Source of the DNA: an uncultured Eubacteriales bacterium
GTDB taxonomy: Bacteria > Bacillota > Clostridia > Oscillospirales > CAG-272
Direction of reading: 5' to 3'
Length of the DNA stretch: 64,000 bases
Assembly: GCA_934371135.1 (NCBI GenBank)
Contig: CAKRNO010000006.1
Span: 8,772 to 72,771, forward strand
A model generated the notes under the pieces. That model was given only the letters and a program-made list of their open reading frames with translations. It was not told the origin of the DNA and did not search any database. The translations under genes and the position numbers were made by a program. Below, piece by piece: positions 8,082-17,952 of the stretch (positions are counted from its first letter, which is position 1; each line of letters opens with the position of its first letter).

Positions 8082-9518
8082 ATGAAAAAACACCTGCTAT
8101 GGGCACTGTTCCTCCTGTGTGCCGTCCTGCTCCTCGCGGGGTGCGGCACCGCATACAGCTGGGACGACGAACGCCTGAACTACAACATCACCGGGGAGAC
8201 GGTGGAAAACGGGACGCTCTATGTGACGCGCAAGGGCGAAAAGGTCAAGCGCGCCGCCGAGGGCGATATCCTCTACGTCAATCTCGTGCCCGCTACGGGC
8301 TATGAGCGCGAGAGCATCACGGTCAACGGTGAGGCGATTGAGGGGTCGCAATTCACGATGCCTGCGGGCGACGTGACCGTGGCGGCGACCGTCCGCCCCA
8401 TCATCAGCCGGATCACGGTGGACACCGCGCTCTCCGGCGGCACCGTCACGGCGGACAAGACGGAGGCGATGTACGGCGAGACCGTCACGCTGACCGTCAC
8501 GCCCGAGGCGGAGTATGCGCTCATCGAGCGCAGCCTGACCGTGAACGGGGCGGAGATCTATCGCGGACAGGCGACGGAGGCGACGCGGGTCACGTTCCGT
8601 ATGCCGCCGCATGACGTTCGCATCACCGCCCGCTTCCGGGATACGACCCTGCGGATCACCACGATCGACGAATACCGCGCGTTTGCCGCTCTTGTCAATG
8701 GCGGCACGGACTTCCGCGGGCGCCGCGTCATCATCGACGCGGATATCGGCTCCCCCGATGCACCGGTCGACGCCATTATCGGGAACGCATCGGATAAGGC
8801 GTTCGCCGGTACGATTGAAGGGAACGGTCATACCGTGTATCTCAATCTGACCGGTGTCAAGGGCATCGGGCTCATCGGTTATTCCAACGGTGCAACGGTG
8901 AGAGATCTCACGGTCGCGGGGCAGGTCGAGCTGACCGCGGGCAATATGTATGCGGGCGGCTTTGTCGGTCTTGTCCAATGGGCGAGCGGCAGGGTCACGA
9001 CGCTCGAGAGATGCGTCAACGAAGCGACGGTCAACGTGACGGCTTCGTCCAACGCCGGCGGGTTCGTCGGGCGCGCGCTCGGCAGTCTCACGGTCACGGG
9101 CTGTGAGAACAGGGGCAACGTGACAACCACGGGTAACTACGCCGCGGGGGTCGTCGGATACGTCCATAACTCCAGCGCCACCGGGGCGGGTTCTCCCGCC
9201 ATCACCGTCACCGATACGGTGAACACGGGCAATATCACGGCAAACACGGGCGTCGGCGGTATCGTCGGTCTGTTCCACAAGGGTGCCGCAGGTGCCGTGC
9301 ACCGCCTGACGAACGTCTCGAACACCGGGACGCTCACCGGTACCTCGCAGGTCGGCGGCATCGTCGCCGTCATCACGAGCCAGGCGACCGATGGCTTCGA
9401 CATCACGATCACCTACCGTGAGGCGGGGCTGAAGGACGGAGCCGGGGCAGACCTCGTCGTCGGCGCGGACAACAACCGGAAGCCGACGGTCATCACGCAC
9501 ATCACCGAAAACGCATGA
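8082..9518 (+). CDS. GLUG-repeat lipoprotein
   Basis: The 478-residue protein has a lipoprotein signal (MKKHLLWALFLLCAV, lipobox LAGC with Cys at residue 22). Residues ~30-195 contain two InlB-B-repeat-like beta modules (VNLVPATGYE..., LTVTPEAEYAL...). From residue ~195 the protein is a GLUG module closely similar to the C-terminal part of the esterase at the window's left edge, including GNYAAGVVGY, TGVGGIVGLF and EAGLKD blocks. It is cotranscribed with GH43 and CBM9-like lipoproteins and probably displays a binding or scaffold surface on the outer face of the membrane. Confidence 0.7.
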   Translation: MKKHLLWALFLLCAVLLLAGCGTAYSWDDERLNYNITGETVENGTLYVTRKGEKVKRAAEGDILYVNLVPATGYERESITVNGEAIEGSQFTMPAGDVTVAATVRPIISRITVDTALSGGTVTADKTEAMYGETVTLTVTPEAEYALIERSLTVNGAEIYRGQATEATRVTFRMPPHDVRITARFRDTTLRITTIDEYRAFAALVNGGTDFRGRRVIIDADIGSPDAPVDAIIGNASDKAFAGTIEGNGHTVYLNLTGVKGIGLIGYSNGATVRDLTVAGQVELTAGNMYAGGFVGLVQWASGRVTTLERCVNEATVNVTASSNAGGFVGRALGSLTVTGCENRGNVTTTGNYAAGVVGYVHNSSATGAGSPAITVTDTVNTGNITANTGVGGIVGLFHKGAAGAVHRLTNVSNTGTLTGTSQVGGIVAVITSQATDGFDITITYREAGLKDGAGADLVVGADNNRKPTVITHITENA

Positions 9519-9529
9519 GGAGGGAAAAG

Positions 9530-11233
9530 ATGAAACGGAAACTGCTGGCACTGACCGTCCTCCTCTGTATGCTCCTGCCGCTCGCTCTTACCGGGTGCTC
9601 CGGCGGCGACAAGCTCGCATACGTCGCCTACGGCGAGGACATCAAGGAGTTCGATACCTCTCTTTTCTACGGCAACGTAGAGACCATGCAGGGCGCCGAC
9701 CCGTCGCTCATCTGGGTGCCGGAAGCGCTCGATGAGAACGGGCAGGTGAAGGAGGACACCGGGTACTATTACGCGTATATCACGGCGACCTCCACCATCA
9801 ACGCATGGCGCACGCGGGATATGACCAACTGGCAGTATCTCGGCGCCGTGTTCCGCCCCGACCTCGACACGTTCTGGGCGTACATGAATTTCTGGGCGCC
9901 CGCCGTTCACTATGATGCCGAGGACGGCGTGTACTATATGTATTACAGCGCGACGTCGAAGAGCGTCTCGGAATACAAGACGCATTACATCTCACTCGCC
10001 ACCTCAACTTCTCCGATGGGGCCCTTCACCGAATGGGGCAGTATTTCGGAGCCGCTCATCGACTTCTCGAAGATGCCGAAAGATCATCCGCTCTATGAAG
10101 CGCACGGGGAAGGCACCACCTGGGCGGACGGCTATTTTGCCGCCATCGACGCCGAGCCTTTCGTGGACGTGAACGGGGACATCTACCTGCTCTTTACGCA
10201 CGATAAGGGCGCGGGGTACTCCTCCAGCTCCACCTATATCATGAAGATGAAAGAATGGTGGGAGCCGGACTACGAGAGCATTACCTGCATCTCCCTCACA
10301 GGCTCCTGTGAGGTCGGCGGGACGGAGGTCATGGACGAGGGCACCGTCAACGAGGGGCCGTTCATGCTCTATCACGAAGGGCTTTACTACCTGACGTTCT
10401 CCGTCCACACCTACGATGAATCGTCTTATCAGGTGCGGCAGGCGGTCGGCACCTCGCCGATGGGTCCCTTCCACAAGATCGCGACCGAGAAGGGCGGTAC
10501 GGTCATCACGACCGACGGGCTGAACGCTTATACCAACTCTGCCGGGCACCATTCGTTCATCACCGTGGGCGATGAACTCTACATCAGTTACCACACGTTC
10601 AAGAATGACAAGTCCATTTCGCAGGCGCGGAAGATCCGCTTCGACAAGGTGTCCTTCGTCACCAATGACGACGGGATCCCCGTCATCTACGCGAACGGCC
10701 CCACCGTGACACTCCAGCCGCTCCCGACCGCCATCAGCGGGTACGAGAACAAGGCGACCTCGGCGCAGGTTACGGCGACAGGGCTCCGCGAGGGCAGCAG
10801 CACCTACTGGCTGAACGACGGTACGCTCAAGATTCACGAGACGCCGGACATTGTCGACGAGACCTACTTTAACGTAGGGAAGAAAGCAAGTACCGTGACG
10901 CTGTCATGGGAGGACTACATTTCGGCAAAAGCCATCATGGTGTACAACAGTAATCTGTATGCCACCTCGTTCACCAAGATCGACAACATCCGCATCTGGT
11001 ACCGCGTCGGTGACACCGAGGGCGTGTGCGAGACGGGCGAGATCGCTTTCAGCTACGACCAGTATTCGCTGGTGCCGAAACACTATAACTGTATCTTCGC
11101 CGGCGCGTCCTGCACGATCCAGTTCGCGGACATGGATATCAGACAAATCGAAATTACCGTATCGGAATCCAGCGGCGGCGAGGTCTTCGCCATCTCGGAG
11201 ATCACGGTGCTCGGTAAAAAGGAGGGAAGATGA
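9530..11233 (+). CDS. Glycoside hydrolase family 43 lipoprotein
   Basis: The 567-residue protein has a lipobox (ALTGC). Residues ~50-330 form a GH43-type five-bladed propeller: GADPSLIW places the catalytic base Asp at residue 57, MNFWAPAVHY and EPFVDVNGDIYLLFT follow, and NEGPFML gives the likely acid Glu at residue 275. GH43 enzymes cleave arabinose or xylose residues from arabinan, xylan or arabinoxylan. Residues ~400-567 are a beta-rich discoidin/CBM-like tail. ATG at 9530 is preferred over 9515 because AGGAGGG lies at 9518-9524. It is in the same operon as the ABC importer. Confidence 0.82.
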   Translation: MKRKLLALTVLLCMLLPLALTGCSGGDKLAYVAYGEDIKEFDTSLFYGNVETMQGADPSLIWVPEALDENGQVKEDTGYYYAYITATSTINAWRTRDMTNWQYLGAVFRPDLDTFWAYMNFWAPAVHYDAEDGVYYMYYSATSKSVSEYKTHYISLATSTSPMGPFTEWGSISEPLIDFSKMPKDHPLYEAHGEGTTWADGYFAAIDAEPFVDVNGDIYLLFTHDKGAGYSSSSTYIMKMKEWWEPDYESITCISLTGSCEVGGTEVMDEGTVNEGPFMLYHEGLYYLTFSVHTYDESSYQVRQAVGTSPMGPFHKIATEKGGTVITTDGLNAYTNSAGHHSFITVGDELYISYHTFKNDKSISQARKIRFDKVSFVTNDDGIPVIYANGPTVTLQPLPTAISGYENKATSAQVTATGLREGSSTYWLNDGTLKIHETPDIVDETYFNVGKKASTVTLSWEDYISAKAIMVYNSNLYATSFTKIDNIRIWYRVGDTEGVCETGEIAFSYDQYSLVPKHYNCIFAGASCTIQFADMDIRQIEITVSESSGGEVFAISEITVLGKKEGR

Positions 11234-12786
11234 TGAAGAAACGGCTTATGCTCCCTCTTATCGCCTGCCTTCTGCTCCTGGCGGCGAGCCTCACCGCCTG
11301 CGGCGGCGGTTATACGTTCGCGCCGTATGCCTACACGAACAAGGCGCCGATCCCCACCGATATCCACGACTTTACGTCGGTGGACGGCATGACGGTAGAC
11401 GGCGTGCGCGACGCGCAGTACGGCGACGCCGCACAGCACCGGCTCTATTACAAGAACAATGTCAACAGCGACATTTACGTCGACGCGTACCTGTACTTCG
11501 GTGATGAGGGGATTCACTGCTTCGTGTCCGTCAAGGACAATATCCTCTCGTTCAACGCCAACCGCTCGGTCTACCTCAATTCTTCCGTGGAGCTTTTCTT
11601 CAACGCAGCGCAAACGAAAAGCGGCAAGCAGAAGACCTCGATCAATAACGCCACCTGTCAGTGGCGTATCGACTGCGGCGGGAAGTCCGCGAAGCTCTGC
11701 GGCATCGGCGGCAGAAACGCCTACACCGGCTCCTACTTTGACGGTCAGTTCGCCGTCAATCTGAACGGTGAACTCAATTCGCAGGACGCGACGGGCTTCG
11801 ACGTTGAGACGTTCATTCCGTGGTACGAACTCGGCTTCACCCCGGACGAAAACGGGGACTACGGGGTCACGGAACTCATGTTCAACGTGGCGTACAACCA
11901 CAAGGACGATCCGTATGGGGCAGAGGACAACACCTCCCGCGCCCGTTCCATGAAGACCTTCAGTTATCAGGCGACCCCCTATACATGGGTGCCTCTTGCG
12001 AAGAACGCGGACGGCACGGCGCGGAACCTGACCTCGCCGGACGGCAACTTCTTCGGCACGCTCATCGTCGAGGGCGGTCTGCTCGCCGGGGTGTACGAGC
12101 CGACGTACCTTGTTGATCTCTCGCAGGATAACGACGAGGGCGGGAACAGGATGTTCATTCGCTCGGATTCTCCCACTGCTTATGCGGTCGTGAAGAACAG
12201 CACCTCCTCGCACTTCTACTATGAAGCGTATCTCAGCGGCATCTCGGGTGAGCAGAGCAACACGCCGAAAATCGGTATTACGGTGCTGTTCCCCGCCAAC
12301 CGGATTACGCTCTACATCAAAATGTACGACGGCGCTAATATTGCCGACGGGATATGCGGTGTGGTACAGCGGACAATCACCAACGGCGGCTACAACTGGT
12401 CGGAGGCGGCAGACCCCAACGACGACACAATGAACTGGGGCTACTATACCAACAGTGCGTTCCGGGATCCGGACAATCACTTCATCACCGAAGGTGTCAA
12501 ACTCGCGATCTACCGCGAGGACGACATTCTGTGCTTCTTCGTCAACGACGAGTTGTATTTCGCGAACCAGGCGGCGATTGACGCCGGCTTCACCCCGCTG
12601 TGTAAGCAGCCTCTGAACCTTCACGACACTGCGAGCCGTGAGATCTTCGGCACGAAAATCGTGGACGACAGTATCGTTGGCGTGTTCTCGTTCGGCGCGA
12701 ACGCCACTGTTTCGGACTACACGTTCGTCAAAGGCGACGATGCCTCGGCGCGTGTGGCGTCCTACCGCACCTCACAAGGCGATTGA
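11230..12786 (+). CDS. Lipoprotein with CBM9-like carbohydrate-binding domain
   Basis: The 518-residue protein has a lipoprotein signal (SLTAC lipobox, Cys ~residue 24). Residues ~45-260 match the CBM9/DOMON-like sandwich seen at the ends of xylanases: MTVDGVRDAQYGDA, FVSVKDN, SVELFFNAAQ, FDVETFIPWYELGF. Residues ~280-510 form a second, concanavalin-like beta domain. No catalytic residues were recognised. ATG at 11230 or 11233 is equally possible (RBS GGAGGG). It overlaps the GH43 stop and precedes the sugar-binding protein, so it probably captures oligosaccharides at the surface. Confidence 0.75.
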   Translation: MMKKRLMLPLIACLLLLAASLTACGGGYTFAPYAYTNKAPIPTDIHDFTSVDGMTVDGVRDAQYGDAAQHRLYYKNNVNSDIYVDAYLYFGDEGIHCFVSVKDNILSFNANRSVYLNSSVELFFNAAQTKSGKQKTSINNATCQWRIDCGGKSAKLCGIGGRNAYTGSYFDGQFAVNLNGELNSQDATGFDVETFIPWYELGFTPDENGDYGVTELMFNVAYNHKDDPYGAEDNTSRARSMKTFSYQATPYTWVPLAKNADGTARNLTSPDGNFFGTLIVEGGLLAGVYEPTYLVDLSQDNDEGGNRMFIRSDSPTAYAVVKNSTSSHFYYEAYLSGISGEQSNTPKIGITVLFPANRITLYIKMYDGANIADGICGVVQRTITNGGYNWSEAADPNDDTMNWGYYTNSAFRDPDNHFITEGVKLAIYREDDILCFFVNDELYFANQAAIDAGFTPLCKQPLNLHDTASREIFGTKIVDDSIVGVFSFGANATVSDYTFVKGDDASARVASYRTSQGD

Positions 12787-12813
12787 TTGAATGTAACTAA
12801 AGGAGACAAACAC

Positions 12814-14769
12814 ATGAAAAGATTTGTTGCCATCGCTCTCATGCTCGTGATGATGACGGCGCTCCTCGTGCCCCTGCTCAGCGGGTGCAAAAAGCGCGGG
12901 AGCGGCGTGGATATCTCGTTCGATGAGAACGGTAATCTGCTGCCGTCCTCCGGCACCACGATCCATGTCACCTCGTACTCCGAGGGGGACGAAGAAAAGC
13001 GTTTCTACCAGTTGTGCGATGCTTTCAACGAAAAGTACAAAGAGTACAACATCCGGGCGGTCTATGAGCCGAGTGACTCCAGCGGGTACGAGCAGACGAT
13101 GAAGACGTCGCTCTCCTCCTCCACCTGTCAGGACGTCCTGCTCGTCTCCGACAGTTACTATAAGCAGTGGGCGACGCTCGGCTACCTCGAGCCGCTCGAC
13201 GCATACATCAAGAGCCAGTACGCCGCGCTCAACTTCGAAAAGGAAGTCGCGGATATGTACGAGGGCGGCGTCGGCAGATACCTCTACGACGTCGTGACGA
13301 CCACCTCGGACGGTCCGAACGCGCATTACTACGGGCTCCCGAAGGGCACCGGCGCGACCGCCATCTACTACAACAAGACCTACATGAAGAACGCGAACAT
13401 CAAGGAGATCTCGGTCTACGAGGAAGATATCGACGCGTTCAACGGCGGCGCGGCAGATGCCTACGGCAATACCAAGGCGTCGCTCGGTATCGACGGCACC
13501 GTACCGAAGAAGGCATTCTTCACCGTCGGCGGTCAGCGCGTGTTCAACAACAAGATCCCGATGAGCTGGCAGGAGTGTTCGGAACTCGCCGCCATTCTGC
13601 AGGCGGTCAATGCGGCGGCAGGCTGTAAGTATGGCTTCATCACCAGCTGGTGGTTCAATTACGGCTTCTCGGTGGGCGGCAGCTGTATGCAGTATCTGAC
13701 GTCCGACGATACGGGGCTGACCGGCGGTTACTACACCTTCACCCTCGCGGACTCGACGGTCAACTACAAAGCCAAAGAAGATATTGCCGTCAACGGTCAT
13801 ACCTACAAGGCGGGCGAGATCGTCTCCTACGAGGATAAGTTCTACATGAGCGACACCCTTGCCGAAAAGTGCGAGGTGCTCCCCTCCCAGCGCGAGGCAT
13901 TCGCGGAATACATGAGCCTCGCCGGCAAGGTGGGCAACAGCCACTACCATGCCGACGTCACCTACGGCGGTAAAACCTACACCGGCGTGACGGACGCTTT
14001 CTGGTCGGTAATCCCGTATCAACTCGGTGCGACGCCCAAAGAGGCGATCGCCAAGAACGAAGAGCTGCTCCGCAGCCCGAACAATCTCGGAGATCCCGGC
14101 AGTGCCGGCGCACTCGCTGCGGCTTCGCACGAATATGTGATCGTGCAGAACAAGGGCATCTCGGTCAACCCGGCGACTCTGAACACGGACGGTCGTTTCA
14201 CCCAGTTCACGCAGGGTTATACCGCCATGGTCGTTGACGTCCGCGTCAGCGTGGCGCAGGCGCGCCTGATCCGCGACTTCGAGTGGGATGTCGCCCCCAT
14301 GCTCGTGTGGAAGGATTTTGACGACGAGGGCAACACGATCGCTTCCGGCGTCGAGGGCGCACACTCCGGCTCGAACGCGTGGGCGGTGTGGAGCAAATCC
14401 ACGATCAAAAATGCGGCTTATCTGTTCCTCAAGTTCGCGGCAGGTGAGGAGGGGCAGAAGATCCTCGCCGAGGCGGGCACCATTATCCCGAACCAGAAGA
14501 GCATCGCGAAAGAGATGATTCAGCAGGATCTTGCGAAGGGGCTTTCTCCCCGTAACATCGAGGTGTTCGAGCGCGGGGCAGAGTACCAGACCCCCGGTGA
14601 CTGGTGGTTCCTCAAGGACGGCGACTGGATCGACGGCGACGGCTGCTGGGCAAACTACCTCAACCAGACCGTGCGTAACTTCAAGGCGACCATGACGACC
14701 TTCTATACCGTGAACGACTATCTCAAGACTTTTGATACGCTGAAAAAATACACGGCAAAAGAGGACTGA
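12814..14769 (+). CDS. Sugar ABC importer, extracellular solute-binding lipoprotein (family 1)
   Basis: The 651-residue protein has a lipobox (LLSGC) and a family-1 solute-binding fold: a TTIHVTSYSEGDEEKRFYQL start, YYGLPKGTGATAIYYNKTYMK, VDVRVSVAQARL, and AVWSKSTIKNAAYLFLKFAAG near the C-terminal lobe. It is about 200 residues longer than typical members, the extra lying mainly between residues 230 and 460. The start follows AAAGGAGA. It stands directly before two permease genes, completing an importer without its own ATPase. Confidence 0.9.
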   Translation: MKRFVAIALMLVMMTALLVPLLSGCKKRGSGVDISFDENGNLLPSSGTTIHVTSYSEGDEEKRFYQLCDAFNEKYKEYNIRAVYEPSDSSGYEQTMKTSLSSSTCQDVLLVSDSYYKQWATLGYLEPLDAYIKSQYAALNFEKEVADMYEGGVGRYLYDVVTTTSDGPNAHYYGLPKGTGATAIYYNKTYMKNANIKEISVYEEDIDAFNGGAADAYGNTKASLGIDGTVPKKAFFTVGGQRVFNNKIPMSWQECSELAAILQAVNAAAGCKYGFITSWWFNYGFSVGGSCMQYLTSDDTGLTGGYYTFTLADSTVNYKAKEDIAVNGHTYKAGEIVSYEDKFYMSDTLAEKCEVLPSQREAFAEYMSLAGKVGNSHYHADVTYGGKTYTGVTDAFWSVIPYQLGATPKEAIAKNEELLRSPNNLGDPGSAGALAAASHEYVIVQNKGISVNPATLNTDGRFTQFTQGYTAMVVDVRVSVAQARLIRDFEWDVAPMLVWKDFDDEGNTIASGVEGAHSGSNAWAVWSKSTIKNAAYLFLKFAAGEEGQKILAEAGTIIPNQKSIAKEMIQQDLAKGLSPRNIEVFERGAEYQTPGDWWFLKDGDWIDGDGCWANYLNQTVRNFKATMTTFYTVNDYLKTFDTLKKYTAKED

Positions 14770-14773
14770 GTCC

Positions 14774-15667
14774 ATGACGATCACAAAGAGTAAAAAAGCG
14801 AGATCAGACGAACTCTGGGGCACGCTCTTCGCGGGGATCCCGGTGCTGGGGCTCATCATCTTTACCTATATACCGCTCCTCATGGCGGTCATCATGTCCT
14901 TCATGGAGGTGCCGGGGCTCACGCTGCAGGGGGCGAAGTTTTTCCCGCTGAAGCAGATCTTCACAAACTACGTCACGGTCATCAAGGATCAGTATTTCTG
15001 GAAGTCCATACTCAATAATATTGTGTTGATGATCGGTCTGCCGATTTCCATCATCCTGTCGATTGCGATTGCGGAACTGCTGACCAAGGGGCTCCGCGGC
15101 ACCCGTTTCTTCAAGGTGTTGCTTTTCGTCCCGTATGTCTGCTCCGTCACAGCAACGACGTTCATGTGGAACTGGTTGCTCAACTATGACCACGGCGTCA
15201 TCAACAGCATCCTCGGCAAGAATATCAACTGGTTTGGTCCTGACCTCTTTATCTGGTCGGTCATGATTATGACCATCTGGGCATCCTGCGGTTACCGCAT
15301 CCTGCTCTTTACGGCGGCGATGACGAACGTCAACAGCTCGCTGAAGGAAGCGGCGGCGGTCGACGGCGCGAACAAGTTCCAGATCTTTGGTCACGTCACG
15401 CTTCCGTCTATCACGCCGACGATCTTCTACATCCTCGTCATGGGTACCATCGGCGTTCTGCAGGAATTTACCCGTATTCAGGTGTTGGATTCCACGGGCG
15501 CGAAGTGTACGACCGTCGTGTTCTATGTGTATAAGAAGATGCTGGTCGGTACCCCGGACGCGGGCGTCGGCTGTGCCGCGAGTATCATTCTCGCGCTTCT
15601 GGTCGCGCTCCTGACCAAACTGCATTTCACGATCTCGAAGAAGTGGGTGAGCTACGATGCAAGCTAA
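14774..15667 (+). CDS. Sugar ABC importer permease (MalF/UgpA type)
   Basis: The 297-residue membrane protein has six hydrophobic segments and the EAA loop LKEAAAVDGANKFQIFGHVT followed by LPSITP, which docks the ATPase. It starts 4 bases after the binding-protein stop and overlaps the next permease by 11 bases. It forms a heterodimeric channel with the following gene product. Confidence 0.92.
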   Translation: MTITKSKKARSDELWGTLFAGIPVLGLIIFTYIPLLMAVIMSFMEVPGLTLQGAKFFPLKQIFTNYVTVIKDQYFWKSILNNIVLMIGLPISIILSIAIAELLTKGLRGTRFFKVLLFVPYVCSVTATTFMWNWLLNYDHGVINSILGKNINWFGPDLFIWSVMIMTIWASCGYRILLFTAAMTNVNSSLKEAAAVDGANKFQIFGHVTLPSITPTIFYILVMGTIGVLQEFTRIQVLDSTGAKCTTVVFYVYKKMLVGTPDAGVGCAASIILALLVALLTKLHFTISKKWVSYDAS

Positions 15668-16538
15668 CAAAACGAAAAAACTGAAAAAGAACCATAAGCA
15701 TCTGGATAACGCGCTTGTCTACGCGGGGCTCATCGTCGCGTCGCTCCTCGTCGTCCTGCCTTTTGCCATCGTATTCATGACCTCGTTTATGACGGCGGAG
15801 GACGCGACGGCCGGCGGCTTCTCGCTCATCGGTCAGAGCGGCATGACGTTCCAGGGGTATAAGGAGTTCTTCAATTATAAGGACTACTATACCGGCGTGC
15901 CGCGTTTCCTCACCGGTCTTGCGAGTACCATGGTGACGTCGCTCGTCCCGACCCTCGCCTCGCTTTTCTGTGCGGCGCTCGCGGCGTTCGCTTTCGCGAA
16001 GATCCGCTTCCGCATGAGCAAGGTGTTCTTCAACATCATCCTGTTCACGATGATGATCCCCGGCACAATCCTCATGGTGCCGCACTACCTGATGTATGAA
16101 TCCTTCGGGTGGATTGACACCTACCTGCCGCTCATCATTCCCGGGCTGTTCGGCGGTGCGAGCATGATCTTCTTCCTCCGCCAGTTTATGTTCGGGATCC
16201 CCGACTCGCTGATCGAGGCAGGAAAGGTGGACGGGCTCTCGTGGTTCGGTATCTTTATCCGCGTGGTTCTGCCGCTGACGGTGCCGGCGCTCCTCGCGCA
16301 GGGGCTCCTCAGCTTCATCGCGCACTACAACGCCTACCTCGGCCCGCGTCTCTATCTCAAGAGTCGCGATCTCGCCACCCTGCAACTTGTGGTCGCGAAC
16401 TTCAAGGATGCCGCGAAGTTCAACCACCCCGCCGTCATGGCGTGCTGTATCGTGACGATACTGCCGATCCTGATTCTCTACACGGTGTTCCAGAAGTACT
16501 TTGTCGAGGGCATCGCCACGACGGGTATGAAACTGTAA
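15657..16538 (+). CDS. Sugar ABC importer permease (MalG/UgpE type)
   Basis: The 293-residue membrane protein has six hydrophobic segments and the EAA motif LIEAGKVDGLSWFGIFIRVV followed by LPLTVPA. It is the last gene of the AraC-side run and is closed by the terminator at 16557. No ATP-binding subunit is encoded nearby, so a shared MsmX-type ATPase elsewhere in the genome is expected. Confidence 0.92.
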   Translation: MQANKTKKLKKNHKHLDNALVYAGLIVASLLVVLPFAIVFMTSFMTAEDATAGGFSLIGQSGMTFQGYKEFFNYKDYYTGVPRFLTGLASTMVTSLVPTLASLFCAALAAFAFAKIRFRMSKVFFNIILFTMMIPGTILMVPHYLMYESFGWIDTYLPLIIPGLFGGASMIFFLRQFMFGIPDSLIEAGKVDGLSWFGIFIRVVLPLTVPALLAQGLLSFIAHYNAYLGPRLYLKSRDLATLQLVVANFKDAAKFNHPAVMACCIVTILPILILYTVFQKYFVEGIATTGMKL

Positions 16539-16556
16539 CGGTAACATAAACAGAGA

Positions 16557-16596
16557 ACGGAGAGCGCCTCCCAACCGGAAGCGGCTCTCCGTTTTG
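16557..16596 (+). terminator. Terminator of the 4844-16538 run
   Basis: An ACGGAGAGC arm pairs with GCTCTCCGT, with one bulge and a 13-15 base loop, followed by TTTTGCTGT. Confidence 0.75.
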
Positions 16597-16619
16597 CTGT
16601 ATTTTCGCTTTGCGTACCG

Positions 16620-16706
16620 TTATCCGCGGCGGCTTTTGACGATGTTCATGGCGATATAGACGCCGATGAAGAGCAGGATACGGGGCAGCTGCAGAGACCG
16701 GAGCAT
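16620..16706 (-). pseudogene. 28-codon remnant resembling a membrane-protein C-terminus
   Basis: The only coding-like sequence in the gene-poor stretch 16539-16923 is a minus-strand ATG frame of 28 residues ending RILLFIGVYIAMNIVKSRRG. It resembles the last segment of the ABC-2 permease at 38576-39478 (LLLIGIYVAFNIVASRRRK). It has no clear RBS and is preceded in frame by a stop. It is probably the leftover tail of a deleted membrane protein; chance similarity of a hydrophobic segment is possible. Confidence 0.3.
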
Positions 16707-16820
16707 TTATGCCACCGCAAAATGTAAGAGCAGCTCGCCTTGGGGCGTCTGATCGGTGTGCCTCGTTTTTCCAGTGTGTCATGCGACGAGAATGAGATCG
16801 CCGAGGCAGAGAAATACAGT

Positions 16821-16860
16821 AACGGAGAGCCGCATTCGGAACGAATACGGCTCTCCGTTT
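16821..16860. terminator. Hairpin terminator after the HAD gene
   Basis: AACGGAGAGCCG pairs with CGGCTCTCCGTT around a 15-base loop; T-rich sequence follows on the plus strand. The stem core is the same as in the hairpin at 16557. It probably ends the minus-strand HAD/GH38 transcript and blocks read-through from the left. Confidence 0.6.
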
Positions 16861-16923
16861 GTCGGTTTGGTTGGTCGTCTGCCGTCAAGTCGGAAGGCAG
16901 GGGATAAACGGGGTATGTAGCGG

Positions 16924-17931
16924 TTATGACGGCTCACTCGCGTTCCACTCGCGGATGACGGCGAGAACCTCGTCGAAGCCGTCACAGTAGCGGTCGCAGA
17001 GCGCTTTGGTACCGGACTTCTCAATATTGCCGCCGGCGAAGCCGATGACGGGGAAGCCCGCAAGGCGGATGGAGCAGACGCCGGCGCCGCTGTCCTCAAT
17101 GCCGACGACATGGCAGCGGTCGGATTCCGGCACGCCGAGCCCGACGGTCGCCGCCTCGGCGTACAACCAGGGGTGCGGCTTCGGCGACAGCTCGCCGAGG
17201 GTGCCGACCTCGCCGCGGCGGAGCGGGAAGCCCGCGGAGATAGAGCAGTCATAGAAGTCCTTGGGGTCGCCCATACCGAGGGTATCAAAGGCGGATTTGA
17301 TCTCCGGCCACGCCTTTTCGTAAAGGCCGCTCGTGACGAGCCCGATCTTGACACCCATGGCTTTGAGCGCGAGCAGGAACTCTTTCAGGTGTTCGCTCGG
17401 CGTGAAGGCGCCGGCTTTGCCGCGCCCCTCCATGATCTCGTGCATCTCGCGGTGGGTGTGCTCGAAGTAGAATTCACGCGCTCTCTCGAGCGAGGCACCG
17501 GGGCAATATTTGTCGATACAGTATTGCAGATGCTCGGAGACCGAATGCCCCGAGACAAACGGCAGATCCACCTCGGAGAGACGGAAACTCATATCGTCGA
17601 GCAGGGACGCCGTCGTCTGTTCGATGATCCAGATCCAGAAGGATTCACTCTTGACACTGGTGCCGTCGAGGTCCATAAGGACCGCGCGGATGGGGCCCTT
17701 CGGGGTCACTGGCTTAACCGGATAGTAGGCGGGGTAATTCATCGCGGAGAGGACGTAGGCAAGGGTGTGGTCGCGGAACGCGATGAACTGCACCTTGCCG
17801 TCGCCCGTGGCATAAATGCCCGTGACGCCGTCCTCACCGACGCGGAAATGTCCGTCGCTGCACTCTGCTCGCGGGACAAGTCCGCTCGTTTCGTCAAAGT
17901 CCCCGAGGTCGGGGATGTGATAGGTTGCCAT
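16924..17931 (-). CDS. HAD-superfamily hydrolase (phosphatase/phosphomutase-like)
   Basis: The 335-residue protein has a ~75-residue N-terminal domain of unknown role and then a HAD-IA hydrolase core: RAVLMDLDGTSVKSE is motif I with nucleophile Asp, IGLVTSG is motif II, and VGIEDSGAGVCSIRLAGFPV is the acidic motif IV. These are features of sugar-phosphate phosphatases and beta-phosphoglucomutases. ATG at 17931 is chosen because AAAGGAC lies 9 bases upstream. It follows the GH38 gene by 21 bases on the same strand, so it may act on a phosphorylated sugar derived from the mannoside (inference). Confidence 0.8.
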   Translation of the reverse strand: MATYHIPDLGDFDETSGLVPRAECSDGHFRVGEDGVTGIYATGDGKVQFIAFRDHTLAYVLSAMNYPAYYPVKPVTPKGPIRAVLMDLDGTSVKSESFWIWIIEQTTASLLDDMSFRLSEVDLPFVSGHSVSEHLQYCIDKYCPGASLERAREFYFEHTHREMHEIMEGRGKAGAFTPSEHLKEFLLALKAMGVKIGLVTSGLYEKAWPEIKSAFDTLGMGDPKDFYDCSISAGFPLRRGEVGTLGELSPKPHPWLYAEAATVGLGVPESDRCHVVGIEDSGAGVCSIRLAGFPVIGFAGGNIEKSGTKALCDRYCDGFDEVLAVIREWNASEPS

Positions 17932-17952
17932 CGTTCTGTGTCCTTTTGTCAA

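Noticed and set aside
8097..9551. Minus-strand 484-codon open frame opposite the GLUG lipoprotein
   Set aside because: Arg/Asp-rich shadow of a repeat-coding gene; the opposite strand has a lipobox and repeats.
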